A model generated the notes under the pieces. It made no database searches and was not told where the DNA came from. It saw only the letters and a program-made list of their open reading frames with translations. This document shows, one piece after another, positions 46,510-60,990 of a stretch of DNA of 64,000 nucleotides. The stretch's first letter is position 1; the number at the start of each line of letters is the position of its first letter. This DNA comes from Perkinsus marinus ATCC 50983 (Eukaryota > Perkinsozoa > Perkinsida > Perkinsidae): contig NW_003211409.1 of assembly GCF_000006405.1 (NCBI RefSeq), positions 697,876 through 761,875 on the forward strand. The letters are read 5' to 3'. The translations under genes and the position numbers were made by a program.

Positions 46510-46974
46510 TCATAGCTCGTCATCCTCCTGCTGTTGAGAACCTGAAAACACCATCATAAAGAGGAAAGCAGTTCACCTTACCCTTATCGTTGAGGGTGAG
46601 ACCGTCGAGTAACTCAGCAAGGTCCACCTCGGGGGCTTCGTTGTCCTGAACAAGTAGCGTCAAGCAGGCCAGCTACTGGACGACGGAGCGACTTACGTCT
46701 GCTTCCCCTTCCTCCTCCCCCTCCTGTGCAGCACCCACATTGCACGGCTCTTTCCATGCCGGGTCACGGAAGAGGTTAATCTGGGATAGAACATCACATA
46801 AAGAGAGTAACCCTCAGAAGAACTAGAAGACCTCCTGACGAAGATCCTTATCCTCCTCAATGTCCCGCATAAACTGCTCATAGTCACCATCGTTGGACTC
46901 CTCACCTACATTAGGGTACTTCAATAAGCTAGATAATGACAATGATTGTCAGACAATCCCACGCTAGAACCCTG

Positions 46975-47020
<46 letters not shown>

Positions 47021-49730
47021 CAGCATCTTCCTCTCTCTCGAGCCTTCTGAGAATCCACGGACGCTTGCGCTGACGGTGCCGAGTGTATGTTTTCTTGACT
47101 ATGATCACATCCAGGTTGGTCTTCTCGAGCATCTCCTCATCAATACCCGACACATTCACCGTACGGAGATCGTATCTGTACCAGCAGAGATAGAGAGCAT
47201 TGCACAATGCAGTAACCACTTCAGTTCTAACCCTGAACGCGTGAAGTTGGTATACGCCAGAGCCTCATATGTGCCCATCCTACGTAGGACTTATTCAAAT
47301 GATAAACAAATAATGATGTTCCACCTACGTAACACTTAATTAGCAAAATGAGCAATATAAAATACGCTTCGCTCCGCTCATTCGGTAACGACCAAAACGC
47401 GAATCCCCCAGTTTCGCACACTCGAACACATAAAACGCACAAGACCTCACCCAGCACAAAGATCCCCTGGTTGGAGCACACCCCCAAGATGCGACCGCAC
47501 AGTGATGATTTCGGGATCCCCTGTGGTTGCCTCCCCACTGCCCTCAGTGCCTGACAGTATCGATCCACTACACACCCTATTCCAATACCCTCCTTACGCA
47601 TGAGCTCCAGATCCACCATAGTGTAGCCCTTGAGACCTCGCTTATTGAAAGCAGCCGCCCTAGCAGGACCAGTATCCTCTTCCACGTTGAGGACGGTGAA
47701 CTCAACCAAATGTCGGCGAGTCAACAACGAATCGAAGGGATTCTTCCAGTACCTGGCAGGTAACCATTTCAATTCTGCGCAGTCTTCCGCCTTACTCAAC
47801 GCCTGCTAAATCAGACACTTTTCCAGTGAGAGGATCCACAAGGCGAATTTGGCTCGCCACCTACAACGACGCACGTGGTTGTACACTTCACCATGCGCCC
47901 TACCTTAGTAACAACCTGGATCGGGTTCACACCACCCAACTTGTTCTTGAGGGCCTTGGGTAGGAATACAACATCGTCCTTACAGACGGGGCACATATCA
48001 ATCAATGTTGTGTACTTGTAGTTGTATCTAATACGAACAGCGTCCGGTCCAATGCTGGAGTATATTTCCAGTGTGAAGGGAAAATATGCACATGGTCAAC
48101 TACATGTGCGGAAATTCCGCGGAAATTTCGAGAAATTCTGAATTCATGTGTAAACTTCTACAATTAGTGAGAAAACTCCTGACCTCAGCTGAGGTCATAT
48201 TAATATTCCAACACGGTCCTCAGCCGACCTTGAAAAATTTCCTCAGTACTTATAAAAGTTCGCATACAAAGGTTGAAATGCACAGTCACGAGAAATTTCC
48301 CACGGTCACCAACATGTATGGTTGGCCATGCGCATATTGTTCCACACAGGTCCGTTCGAAGAGAGAACCTACGTCGTGTTATGAGCATCGTGACTTATAA
48401 GGTGTTTGCTCTGCTTCACCCTAGAAGGGACCTGAGACCATTCACAGTGATCCCCCGTTCGTCCACTTCCTTTACTCTCTCACCTGGCTCAATACAAACT
48501 CCGAGAACTTCTGCGCGTGGCTTCGATGACCAAAGTGGAAGTCTAGCCCATCAGGTGTCCTCTTGATTCCGACCACCTTCTCATGCGCATCGTGCTTCAA
48601 GATGAGCTGCTCTAGATAGTAAAAGGTCCGCTTATGATCGGTCTTCTGTCGAACTTGAACCTAACATATCAAGAGCATCCGCGAACCCATCATGGAAATT
48701 CTATTTTTCTGATGAAAACTTTTCGTACTTTTCACAATGTTTCCCTCTGCTGAGTTTCAAAGCCAATTAATCCATAATATAATAGTAAAAATTATATATT
48801 CCATCACAGCGACAGCGTCAAACGTGAACTGTTTATCACTATAGTGTTTTCAGGTCAATTCAATTTTTAGCCCGAAATTTTCGATAATTTTCCCTTTTTT
48901 TTGAGAAAAAAATCCTTCTTCATATTTTCTCCTGGCTGTTTTCAATGAATCACCCAAATTGGTGATCATTTCGAAAAGGCACCACGATGCAATCAGTAAT
49001 ACACTCACCCTTTACTAGACACCCAACTCACCGATGCATTCCAAGTATGCGGGGTGTACGTACGTTTGCAATCGTCACACTGTTGCCAAGCGACCTACCA
49101 ACACACATCCGGATCAGCTCCTCTTGGGCAGTCGTAGTAGGACTTACGATGAAGTCGACTATCATCGACTGTTGCATGACAGCGCCGTTCATGACCTCTT
49201 TCTGAACAGTCAACTTCACCTTCATTCGCTTGCTAGTCGGGGCCTGCCAGATCTGAGGGGCAAGGAAGCATACAAGCTTGACAATATAATGCGCACTTAC
49301 AAAGTTGGCGTCTACCAGCTTCACCTTGTTGAGACCCTTGATCTTCTTGAGGCAGATCCCCAGGAGCTCACGAGACTCCGGCTCACAAGGTACCCACGGG
49401 GGCCGCTGGTACCTTACAAATACGGAATACGGCCAATATTCAGCACGACCAATCCTCCTCATCCTCCGCCTCACCGGTTGCATTCTCGACAGTAGTTGAC
49501 CACTGCTTGCTTAGAGATGCCCTCGGTGATGTCCACCTCGCCCTTCATGCAGTTGACACACATATTCGACTGGTTCGGTGTCATCGATGCACCACAGACA
49601 CAGCACAGGACCTGGACATGACTACACTAGCAACCACATCTACGTCACTTACGTTAGCGTAACGTGGCATCTCGTCGTGGACTGAAGTAGTCTGAGCCAC
49701 ACTAGAGTTGAAGGATCTCTTACGGGACAT
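46510..49730 (-). CDS. NMD3: 60S ribosomal subunit export adaptor NMD3
   Basis: NMD3 binds nascent 60S subunits and links them to the CRM1 exporter. The start at 49730 gives MSRKRSFNSSVAQTTSVHDE. The zinc-binding head follows: VLCCVCGASMTPNQSNMCVN, CMKGEVDITEGISKQ and WVPCEPESRELLGICLKKIK, then GLNKVKLVDANF. Domain 2 has WQAPTSKRMKVKLTVQKEVM. Later exons give TDHKRTFYYLEQLILKHDAH, DFHFGHRSHAQKFSEFV, LISHDAHNT and MCPVCKDDVVFLPKALKNKL. The acidic end (EGEEEGEADDNEAPEVDLAE then LLDGLTLNDKG) resembles the NES-containing tail. Stop at 46510-46512 after QQQEDDEL. Introns carry a GTA tract, a GCTTCGCTCCGCT motif (antisense) and a dimeric TIR element. Confidence 0.95.
46975..47020 (-). repeat. (GTA)n microsatellite in an NMD3 intron
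   Basis: About 15 CTA units on the plus strand, hence TAG/GTA on the coding strand, between exons of the acidic C-terminal region. Confidence 0.8.
48078..48343. mobile_element. Intron-nested TIR element, family A inverted dimer (NMD3 intron)
   Basis: It starts GGGAAAATATGCACATGGTC and ends ATGCGCATATTGTTCC, whose reverse complement is again the family start. The centre (CTCAGCTGAGG ... AATATTCCAACACGG ... CTCAGCCGACC) shows two monomers joined at their inner ends. It makes up 266 of about 315 bp of the intron (about 48057-48371), leaving about 29 bp on the donor side and 20 bp on the acceptor side. Confidence 0.75.
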
Positions 49731-49900
49731 TTACCAACCACACTACTGCACAACCTATTCTCATCATCATACACAGTAAAACTAAAACCATCAACTTCCC
49801 TTCATGAAACTGTCGCTTAGCAGAAGTCAGAAAGTCGCACATAGCCGCGTCAAGATGGGAGAGCCGCTAGAGACCACTAGTGGTCCTATTGTATTTAACT

Positions 49901-50031
<131 letters not shown>

Positions 50032-50683
50032 ACCCTGCTGTAATTTCGCTCACAAACCGAGCACTCCGCTCCCCCTCCATCTGCCGCTTTTCCTTAGCTG
50101 CGCGTACCCCCCTCCCAACAAGGCCCTAAGCTTGACCAACTGCTGTGATAGTAATCGGCTCGTATACAGCTATCAGGCTCTCCTGTTCGGGACACCAAAG
50201 CTTAAACATGACCAAGGCGATCAACCTCAGGTAGTAGGCTAAAGGCTTCAGTCGTCATCATTCCGATAAAGGGAGCTGTACAGTAGCATTATGGTACTCC
50301 AACTCAATGTGACGTTAAAGTAGAAGAGGCACTCACCTAGGCATCAATGGGCCAAAAACGGCAGCATTACTGTTCAACCATACAGCAAGAGACGTAAAGG
50401 GGAGGGGGGCACAGGTAATCCTTACAAAGCCACTACAGTGGAGGTATCAATTTCGTTAGCAACAGTAGAAGTTCCGGCGAGTTCTGATTTTCTAGTATTG
50501 TATTAATAGTTCAGAAGTATGGTAGAAGTAGTTGTAGTAGCAACAGAATAGTACAACAACAAAAACGAGGTGGATCATAAAACAATGAAGTGGTAACAAA
50601 TCAAAAGGACATTGTGGTCCTTCCAAATCAACAGAAAAATCTCAACAAGTCACTTCTTGTCGCTGCGCTCAGTTCCGTCAGGC
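50032..50683. other. Intergenic between NMD3 and the Mei2-like gene
   Basis: AT-moderate DNA with no coding signal on either strand. It should contain the 3' UTR of the Mei2-like gene and the upstream promoter of NMD3. Confidence 0.45.
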
Positions 50684-53082
50684 TTACTTGTCCACCCCAG
50701 AGGAGGCGTGAAGTGCAGCTGACTGTAACCACCAAGGGTGGGCTGAAATAAGAAGTGACCAGCGTGTGGTATGAGCCGTTCCCACTCTTCTCACCAGAGG
50801 AGTAGAGGTACCAGGTGAGCCTCCCGAGTAGTAAGCTGCCGGAGCACTAAAGCCGCCTATAGAGCTCGCAGCATCCGACCAGCCCTCCAAAGGGAAGTTA
50901 TCCAGAATGACCTGACTCAACACGAGGCTCCCATCTCCCATCACCAACTTCTGCTCCTACCGAAGAAGGGTCTTCCTCATTTCGCTGCAGCTGTGCTAAA
51001 GCCGTAGCCAGCAGGCTCGGTTCGCCAATAGCACACAAGTCGGCCAAAGCTCTATCGTAGTTGACAGCAGCATCTGCCTCACCACCTGCGCTCATCGCTG
51101 ATGATGACGATAGTGCTCCCGAGGCTTGCTGGTGACTCGAGTGCTCCATAATAGAAGAATTAACCATACGAGGGTACTGACCGATCGATCGATCTCTCTG
51201 GAACCTGCTATATGTATAACACCACCAGGACGAAGTCACCTTCAGATGATTACCAAGGCCTTATTTGTTTATTAGATTGCTGCATTACACTGGATGCGCG
51301 GAAATGCTCCATCAGCTGCTTTGAACCCTGAAGCCTCGCAAACGTAATTTTGCATATCTGATATCGACCAGTCTGGCAGGCTCCCAAGAGTGGATACTAC
51401 TACCTTCTCCGAGTTGAACCTCTCCCACTTCTTCCCATCAAAAGCCCGTACCAACGCGGGAATACCTGCAGAAAAGAAGCTTCACTCGGAATTGAACTCA
51501 CGCCCTCAAGATAGATAACAATCCCTCATACCACTGCACCAACTACTCTACACACAACCACGTCTCACTTATTCGCGGGTTCGCGAAGTCGATAAAGGCA
51601 TAGCCAACATTGCACTTGTTTCGAAAATCCATAGGGAGGTAAAAGAAGTCATATTGACCGCATATGTTGGGTACCTAGTGAACCAGTAACGGCAATCAAC
51701 CTACAGTGAGAGCAGCTAAGCCTAGTACTTGCAACGATAACAAGACGAGTCGGGAGTCCACTCCTCCCCTACTACCGAATCAAACAGCCTAAGGAGCATC
51801 TTCTGAGTGTACTTGTTGGGTATATTGCGTATCATACAAGTTGTCCGAGGGTCGGCTCCACTAACTACTCTATCTAGGTCGATTACAAACTGCGAGTTTG
51901 GAACCGCAGGGGTCTTTGGGTACCGACTGCTGCTCATCGTTTCAGACGCACAAGCTGAAGAACAATTATAGAAAGCAGCAAGAGCCGTGCCATGATACTC
52001 ACTAGTTTTATCCGGGAACGTACGATTCGCGATAGCTACGCCTTGTCCTACTGAAGAGACCACTCGTGGTTGCTGGTACCTCATTAGAGCCACCAGTCAG
52101 CACCACACCCCGCGCCACTACCTACCCCATCATAGCGGCCCGTTGAGCTCCAGAACAGGAACCTCCAGGAGGATGGGTACTACCGATGTGATCTAATCGA
52201 TCAGTGTTACAAGGCGACTCTCGCCTCCCCCTACTAGTACCTTTGCTGGACCCTGACAACGATCTGGGCCGTGCCCTAGGTGCTGAAGTAAACAGAAGTC
52301 TAGTGACAGTCCCTCCATTGCGAACCGGTAGTACCAAGTCCCATGGCTCGGCCGAGCTCCAGTCCCGAAGCGCCCAGAGTGGCATTTATCGACGCGCAAG
52401 CTCTCGAGTCGAAGAATTCAGCGACAAGGGAACAGTCCTGGTGAAACAAAATCTGCCAAGAGCATCCAAATCTATTACTGATACCTGAAAACTCATTCGG
52501 CGGAGATCTCCAAAATGAGTGAGTTCCTCCCGAATAGTATCGAAACTGTCAGTGCCGCTCACACTGAGCACTACTTTACGTATTTTTTCGCAATCGGGTG
52601 TTGATACATATTCTGCTGAAGTAGATAGCCCGGCCTACATGAAAAGGAACTATAAACAGTTCAAGGTTGCCTCCCAGCAGCACCTCGTTGAGGCTGGTGA
52701 ACGCTCGCTGAGCCGCGCGAAGATCGAAATAAGCCACGACAACGGTGTGGTCAAGATGAAAATTCGAAAAATCGACCCATCGCACATCGCCAATCTGAGA
52801 TCATAACGTCCTACCATGTCCGATATTTACCCCTCGAACCTTGTTCAAGACTTCGAAAATTTGCCCCAATTGAAGTGCTTGCTGCTGCTGTTCCCCTCCT
52901 TGCGTTGCAGGGAACAACACACGGAGGCAGTCGGTCGGGGCAGCATCCTGTACAGGTGTTTGGCTACCTACTCACCGACCCGTATAGGCGGACCACGAGG
53001 AGAAGAAAGAGCTACCCGTCGAGCTGTGCAGGAGCGAATCCTCTCGAGCTGCCTCCTGCCTGACGGCTGGTGAACTAGACAT
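50684..53082 (-). CDS. Mei2-like RNA-binding protein
   Basis: Mei2-like proteins carry a distinctive C-terminal RRM and act in meiosis or development in yeasts and plants. The start at 53082 gives [20 protein letters not shown], then [20 protein letters not shown]. An RRM exon reads [20 protein letters not shown] then [17 protein letters not shown]. Another half reads [20 protein letters not shown]. The Mei2 signature [59 protein letters not shown]; after an intron that begins GTAGTAGTATCC it continues [21 protein letters not shown] Ser/Ala-rich tail follows ([17 protein letters not shown]), with the stop at 50684-50686. Assignment of the last RRM is firm. Confidence 0.9.
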
Positions 53083-54057
53083 TGGTTCCAAGAACTGATT
53101 CACTCAGGACAGTGATTTTTGAGGGCTGACATGCTCCGTCTGTGCATATAGTCTACAATAGCTGCTCTGTAGGTCCCTGTTCAAATGCTGTCAATTCAAC
53201 TCTCTCGAAAGCTTCCAACTTGTTGAACGCGTTTGCGGAAATGAAGCGCTCGCCCTGACAACGCAAGTTGACTAGTGTCTCTCATTCGAGTTTATTATTT
53301 CCATGAGGCTAATTATGTTCGCATAGTTCGAAGCCTAACCTGAGAGCATTAACCACGTATTCACCACTTTTTACAACGACTTCTTACATGTGGGTGTTAA
53401 TATGGTCTGATGGTTGAGCGTACATCTAACAATCCTGTGGTTGCTGGTTCTAGACCAAGCGTGTCTATTTGCGTCTTTCCTCGAGGCCGTGGTTCTGTAG
53501 CTTATCGTCCCCTCCACCCGTGCAGTTATGCTTCATTGTGCAACATGCAAGAGTTGAGCTACCTCTGGTATGCCTCAATCAAACTAGAATTCCGTTTTGT
53601 GTGATGAGCATCCATCGTTGAACTAGTAAATACACATACAGCCTGTACATACATAACAGAAGGGTTTGTATCGTGCCTCCTTGGAAAGTGTCAAGGACTT
53701 TGGACTTTGCTACGTGGCTGAGTAGGGTTGGAGGTCTGAGTCTAAATTTACGTGAAGTCATCCCAGAGTGTCTTGGTGTGTAGGTTCCGAATGTTGTATA
53801 AGGCCCGACGCTGAGCTCTGCCAAGTTCTCATTGAGGCGAGCACTACTGTGGTGTCTGAACCCGTCTAATGCCTCAGTGCGGGGAATGCTCGTACTGAGT
53901 CACAGTCAAGATTCAGCTTACAATCTGACCATGGTGTGGTATTTCCCTGAGACCACAGCAAGGGGTCAGACTCCGTCTTGGAGTCGGCGCATTCAGTTCA
54001 TATCTGCTCATTTCCACATTTCACGGGAATGTACTCAGGCCTCATTATTTTTATTGA
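53083..54057. other. Intergenic with one tRNA-like segment
   Basis: No supported protein gene. At about 53404-53455 TGGTCTGATGGTTGAGCG followed 30-odd bases later by GGTTCTAGACC resembles pol III A and B boxes, but a full cloverleaf does not form. Confidence 0.35.
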
Positions 54058-54855
54058 TGCCCCCTAAGCATGAAGCTAAACCACCGCCCATTGAGGACGA
54101 CATTGACGTGATGATAGACTGTCTCAATGCACGGATACTGTAACTTTGATACTTCTATACTCTCCTAGTCGTCCCGTCATTCAGGTGTGCTCTTAGCGAA
54201 CCGAACCCATCCCAGGACGTGCCTTTTGACCAGACCTCTGCCAGATCACGCAGCTCGACAGGAAGTGAAGGGCGAACAGAAAAAGGTAATGCCACTTTTG
54301 CTTATATCTTCTAATGGTGTCATTGGGAGGTTAACAAGCTTGGATAAGATCAACTCAGAGTTCTCATGAAACTCTGATTCATTGTTCAATACTGCGTGTT
54401 GACTTCCATCAGAACGACCTAAGCTCGCGTTTGGTCGTCGACTACCTGCGTCCAAGGATCAGAAGCAGGCCCGGTCAGCTCAAGTGCGGGAGTTGAGTGA
54501 CGAGATTCGCCGGCAGAGAGTTGAGGTAGTAGTCCCTTGGCACCGACTATCGCATTTCCAATGCTTCACATGACAGATTAGTCGCCTAGTACGGCTACTC
54601 AGCACGAAGCAATCCGAAGTGGACCGATTAAACCAGGTAAAGACAACAACACACTGAGACCAACTAAGTCCTCTTGCTCAGTCACTGGCCTCAAAGGAGC
54701 AACCTGAGGAAGTATCGACAGCCGATATGATGGTCATAAAGCGAAGGCGTCGTGCCCGACACCCTTCGAAGAATCCATCCCCTGCTCTGGCAATTCTCCC
54801 GACACCGCGTCCCAAGCTGGGAAGGAGTTGTGAAAGCTACTGTATAATACAATAA
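54058..54855 (+). CDS. Small basic coiled-coil protein, unrecognised
   Basis: Five or six small exons join in frame with clean GT-AG introns of about 30-100 bp. The start at 54058 gives MPPKHEAKPPPIEDDIDVMI, then DCLNARILRPVIQ, DVPFDQTSARSRSSTGSEGR, KLAFGRRLPASKDQKQARSA, QVRELSDEIRRQRVE, ISRLVRLLSTKQSEVDRLNQ and SLASKEQPEEVSTADMMVIK. A basic stretch RRRRARHPSKN precedes the end (stop TAA 54853-54855). The heptad-like middle suggests a coiled coil and the RRRR patch a nuclear signal. No family recognised; the consistent splicing is the main evidence that it is real. Confidence 0.6.
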
Positions 54856-55428
54856 GTGTTCCCTGTAAGCTACTGCTCAACATGCGCCTTTTGGTGTCTA
54901 CTACCGTATATGTGGTTTCGTGTTCTTTAAATTGAGGGGATACCCGCGGTAAGTACATGTGCTATCGACAGAAATTTCACAAGCGCGAGTGTAGAACTAT
55001 TCCCTTTGCATCAACTCCGTGAAGAGGTCCTGGATAATAATAACCGAACGATTATACTACTAACAACTAAATGCATTCATTGCAATAGTAGGCTACGCCC
55101 GAGCGTTCTTCAAAGGTTCTTTGTAGCCCCCCTCCAGTGTTCATCACCAAATGGCACTGAATCCGTCTATAATCAGATTGGAATCCCCCGTGGACAGGCA
55201 TGATGTGACGTTACTAGTGGCAACTCAAAAGCAAATGACAATGAAGATAGTGTAGCTATGTAACAGAGGCATCGGATGTCTTGTGAAAACAGGAACAGAC
55301 AGAAACTTCCGTCTAAAGGCCACCTCCCCATCAATCAACGTAGTGGAATGAACTGAGAGCGAACAGATAAGTCATGGTACTCGATCATCAACGGACTTAC
55401 TCCTTATAAACAAGCTATTTACTCCTGT
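54856..55428. other. Convergent 3' intergenic region
   Basis: Between the coiled-coil gene and LysRS, which converge. Nothing recognisable. Confidence 0.45.
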
Positions 55429-58008
<2,580 letters not shown>

Positions 58009-58979
58009 AAACTGCCCGCGGTGCGGACAGTTGTCAATCTCCCGTCGCTATACTCGTCAACTCAAAGCCGGAAAGAATGCATGAACCAATATCACCACGG
58101 CATGCATCATGAATCGCCCTCTATACGGGAATGCAGATAGTTGAAAGCCAACAACCGCGCCTCATTCAAGTCTACGATATCAAAGGCCAATCGATTAAAA
58201 TGAGAAGCGCGACGAGCACGAGATTCTTCATCTGCATGAATAGAGCAAGATGTGTTAGCGCTCGCCCATAAAGTAGGACATGGGCTATGTCCCTGATTCT
58301 CGTGGGGGTGATGCAGAGTAACACCTTTTCCCGTGCAAGTTAGACGGACGTGCAGGGAACTATGTCAGTGTCACATCCAAGAAGGACAACAAGTATTCAT
58401 GTTTGACACAAGCGGGAAATGTCGAGGGCAAGTTTGACAATATGCATTCATCTTTGACCATCCCTCGATCTATCGGGTCCAAGATTGAACAGTCGAGCTC
58501 GAGAAGAAAGTCGTCTCTATCTTGAGTTACAGCCTCGAATGCTATAGGGCATCGCTACTGTAATCGAATTTGATTGGTAGATCATGAGTGAGGGCGATGC
58601 TGCAATATTGGCGCCCTCCCAATGAGGAGAGAGAGTAACCTCAAGGCGTACTTGGGGTAAAGTGGATGACACCAGTATCGATATCACCTCGGGTCAGGTC
58701 CCTGACTCTTTGAAGGTGAGCGATGCTGCTTGGAGATATGCCTCATGAGTATTTCAGCTTCATTGGAGATGTCCGCCGATTAAACAGAAATAAACAAGTG
58801 ACAATAAGCGGCGCTCTTGTAACAGCAGATCCCGAGATGATGGGAATGAGGACGTTGCCTTCCGTATGGTATTCAACGCAAATGTGTCCGGCGGTCATGG
58901 CTATGCCGTCGGCAACTCTATAGAAACGTCAGAAATATGACAGAAATCCTCGAACATAAGAGAGATCCCATGGTCGAGC
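58009..58979. other. Divergent intergenic region
   Basis: About 1 kb upstream of both LysRS and the 427-codon ORF. A plus frame at 58723-58923 has no domain. No convincing gene. Confidence 0.4.
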
Positions 58980-60263
58980 TTGATTACTCTTGACTGCTAC
59001 GTTTCCAATACTCTCTGTTCATGTGGTGCTGTTACAAGTCATTTGAGATGTGGAAGTTACTCATGTGATGAAAAGGTCAGCAACCTAATTCAGCTAAACA
59101 TAATGTCATATTCAACCGAACAGCACGTGCGTCGACACGCTAGACAGAGAGTGGTTGCTGTGCTCATTCGGATGAATCAATGGGTGTGTCGAGATCCATC
59201 GCCACTACTCGACTGCTTGGCCTTGCTCTGGGAGTATGCCCTTCCGGCGGTTGCGGCATACGACAAGTCACCAGGGATTTCCTTAGAAACCACTTGTACA
59301 GGGAGGGTACTCTTCGGCAGACTTTCACCAGGCCGTTGCCTCATACTTGATGAGAAAGCTTCATCACATGACTACTCGGTTACGGAAGTTGATCTCCGTC
59401 ATGGAACACAGCACTCGCGAACAATCCGCAACCCTTTAGACGGTGCTCGAGTAAAAGAGTTCTGCGCTGATCCCAACAGTGGTAGACTTATACTAATCGG
59501 CTATTATGCTACCCGAGGCGGCCTTTATCCAGAGCGAATAGGATATACTACTCGCAGTATCAGTGATGGTGACAGTCGCGAGCCGAGGAACTCGGGCGAG
59601 AGTTCGGACGAGTCTGGAGACATAGTGACGATGTCTGCACCGCTACTCGACTGCCAATTCGATCATAGTCTGTGCTGCTGCCCCTCGAGCGAGGATGGTC
59701 GTCCAGTGGCCGCATACTGTATATCTAGCCCATCCCATGCTACTGGCAAACGCTACGTCAGTCGGATCCATCTCGAACCTCCTGCGCTGTTTGGACGATC
59801 AGAAGATCTCCTAGAAGTAAAAAATTCCGTCCATGAGATGCGAGTTTTCCTCATGTCGGGTGAGATCACAGTCCTACTTCTTGCTCGTGGTGACGATCGT
59901 GATAAGAGCCCAACTATTTACACGTGGAAGCCTGGTGGTCCTCTGCTCCAGAAACGCGTAATGGAGAGCTTCCACGTTAGCCTCAATATTGGCTCTCCCG
60001 GATGTCACCCTCCGCCAGAAGCCTTGGTCCTACTCGATGGTGACTTCCCAGGTCGGAAGTTGAGAGCCCTCGATCTTTTCGAGGGCAGCGTGATATATGA
60101 GGTCGATGCCCCTAAGGGTTCAGAGTATTCAGCTTGGTTCTTCATCGACAGCTCTGCTGCAAAAACAGATCGTTCTCGAATAGACTTCGGCCTGCTATGG
60201 GGTACAGCTAAAGTGCAGAACACCTCGTGGCAGCTCCTATGCTGGTCTCCAAAATATCAGTAA
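58980..60263 (+). CDS. Unrecognised 427-codon protein, probably lineage-specific
   Basis: An uninterrupted frame with good coding character. Possible starts are 58980 and 59103 (MSYSTEQHVRRHARQRVVAV); the second is preferred because the first 40 residues look like leader DNA. It opens with a helix (RMNQWVCRDPSPLLDCLALL then WEYALP), followed by beta-rich repeats such as RVLFGRLSPGRCLILDEKAS, GRLILIGYYATRGGLYPERI, EMRVFLMSGEITVLLLARGD and RKLRALDLFEGSVIYEVDAP. This looks like a beta-propeller-like fold after an F-box-sized N-terminal segment, but I recognise no family. It ends SWQLLCWSPKYQ. Intronless, unlike most neighbours. Confidence 0.65.
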   Translation: MITLDCYVSNTLCSCGAVTSHLRCGSYSCDEKVSNLIQLNIMSYSTEQHVRRHARQRVVAVLIRMNQWVCRDPSPLLDCLALLWEYALPAVAAYDKSPGISLETTCTGRVLFGRLSPGRCLILDEKASSHDYSVTEVDLRHGTQHSRTIRNPLDGARVKEFCADPNSGRLILIGYYATRGGLYPERIGYTTRSISDGDSREPRNSGESSDESGDIVTMSAPLLDCQFDHSLCCCPSSEDGRPVAAYCISSPSHATGKRYVSRIHLEPPALFGRSEDLLEVKNSVHEMRVFLMSGEITVLLLARGDDRDKSPTIYTWKPGGPLLQKRVMESFHVSLNIGSPGCHPPPEALVLLDGDFPGRKLRALDLFEGSVIYEVDAPKGSEYSAWFFIDSSAAKTDRSRIDFGLLWGTAKVQNTSWQLLCWSPKYQ

Positions 60264-60990
60264 ATTTCTTACAGGGATAGTAATGATGATACTGTTGGTG
60301 AAGCTCCATATTTTTATCATAACTAGAAGTATATTGAATCCTTCCGGCGTATGTGTGCGCGATGCTACGCACATGGCCATTGACTTGCGGGGCGGCGGGG
60401 ATTGTGCTAGCTTCAGTTTGTCTTTGATTATCCAGGGTGCGAGAAGTTCAGCTGACTACGAAGTTTGAACCCGAGATCTTTACCTCAAGAAGTCTCATAT
60501 ATATTTGACGTTTGTTGCTACTATCTCCTCCGTCATAGTGATAGAAAACGCATGACTTTTTGCAGTGTCGGCGCCGGTCCTGTCTTGACAATATGCATAT
60601 ATGCTCTTTCACCTAGTTCTCTGCATCTTTCTGGTGTTTGGTTGGGTTGCGAGTCCCACGTAACCAGCTCAGTCCGTCAAGCTAACAACCAACAGCAACC
60701 AAATATGAGAATAATCTATACGAATTACGTTCTTGCGCGACGACTAAGAGAGAATTTGAGTTTTCACATTTGCCCAGAGAACCAACCACGTTAGGTTCGC
60801 CTGAGAGCATGAGTCTCGGCTAGGTCTCCAGTATCATGTCCAACTAGAGTACAACTCAATCTCCTGGCCAAGTCATAAGAAAAAAAGGCAGCGTTTTTCC
60901 GCAGCACCTTAGTTCAGAGAAATCGCGTTAGTTTAATCAAAGACTTTGATATTAATAAGGGACGAACTACATGACATTCTATGTCTCAAG
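60264..60990. other. Convergent 3' intergenic region
   Basis: Between the 427-codon ORF and the peroxiredoxin gene. A plus frame of 109 codons (60465-60794) lacks any domain. Not supported. Confidence 0.4.

Noticed and set aside
60465-60500. tRNA-like GTTTGAACCCGAG
   Set aside because: B-box-like match alone; no cloverleaf on either strand.
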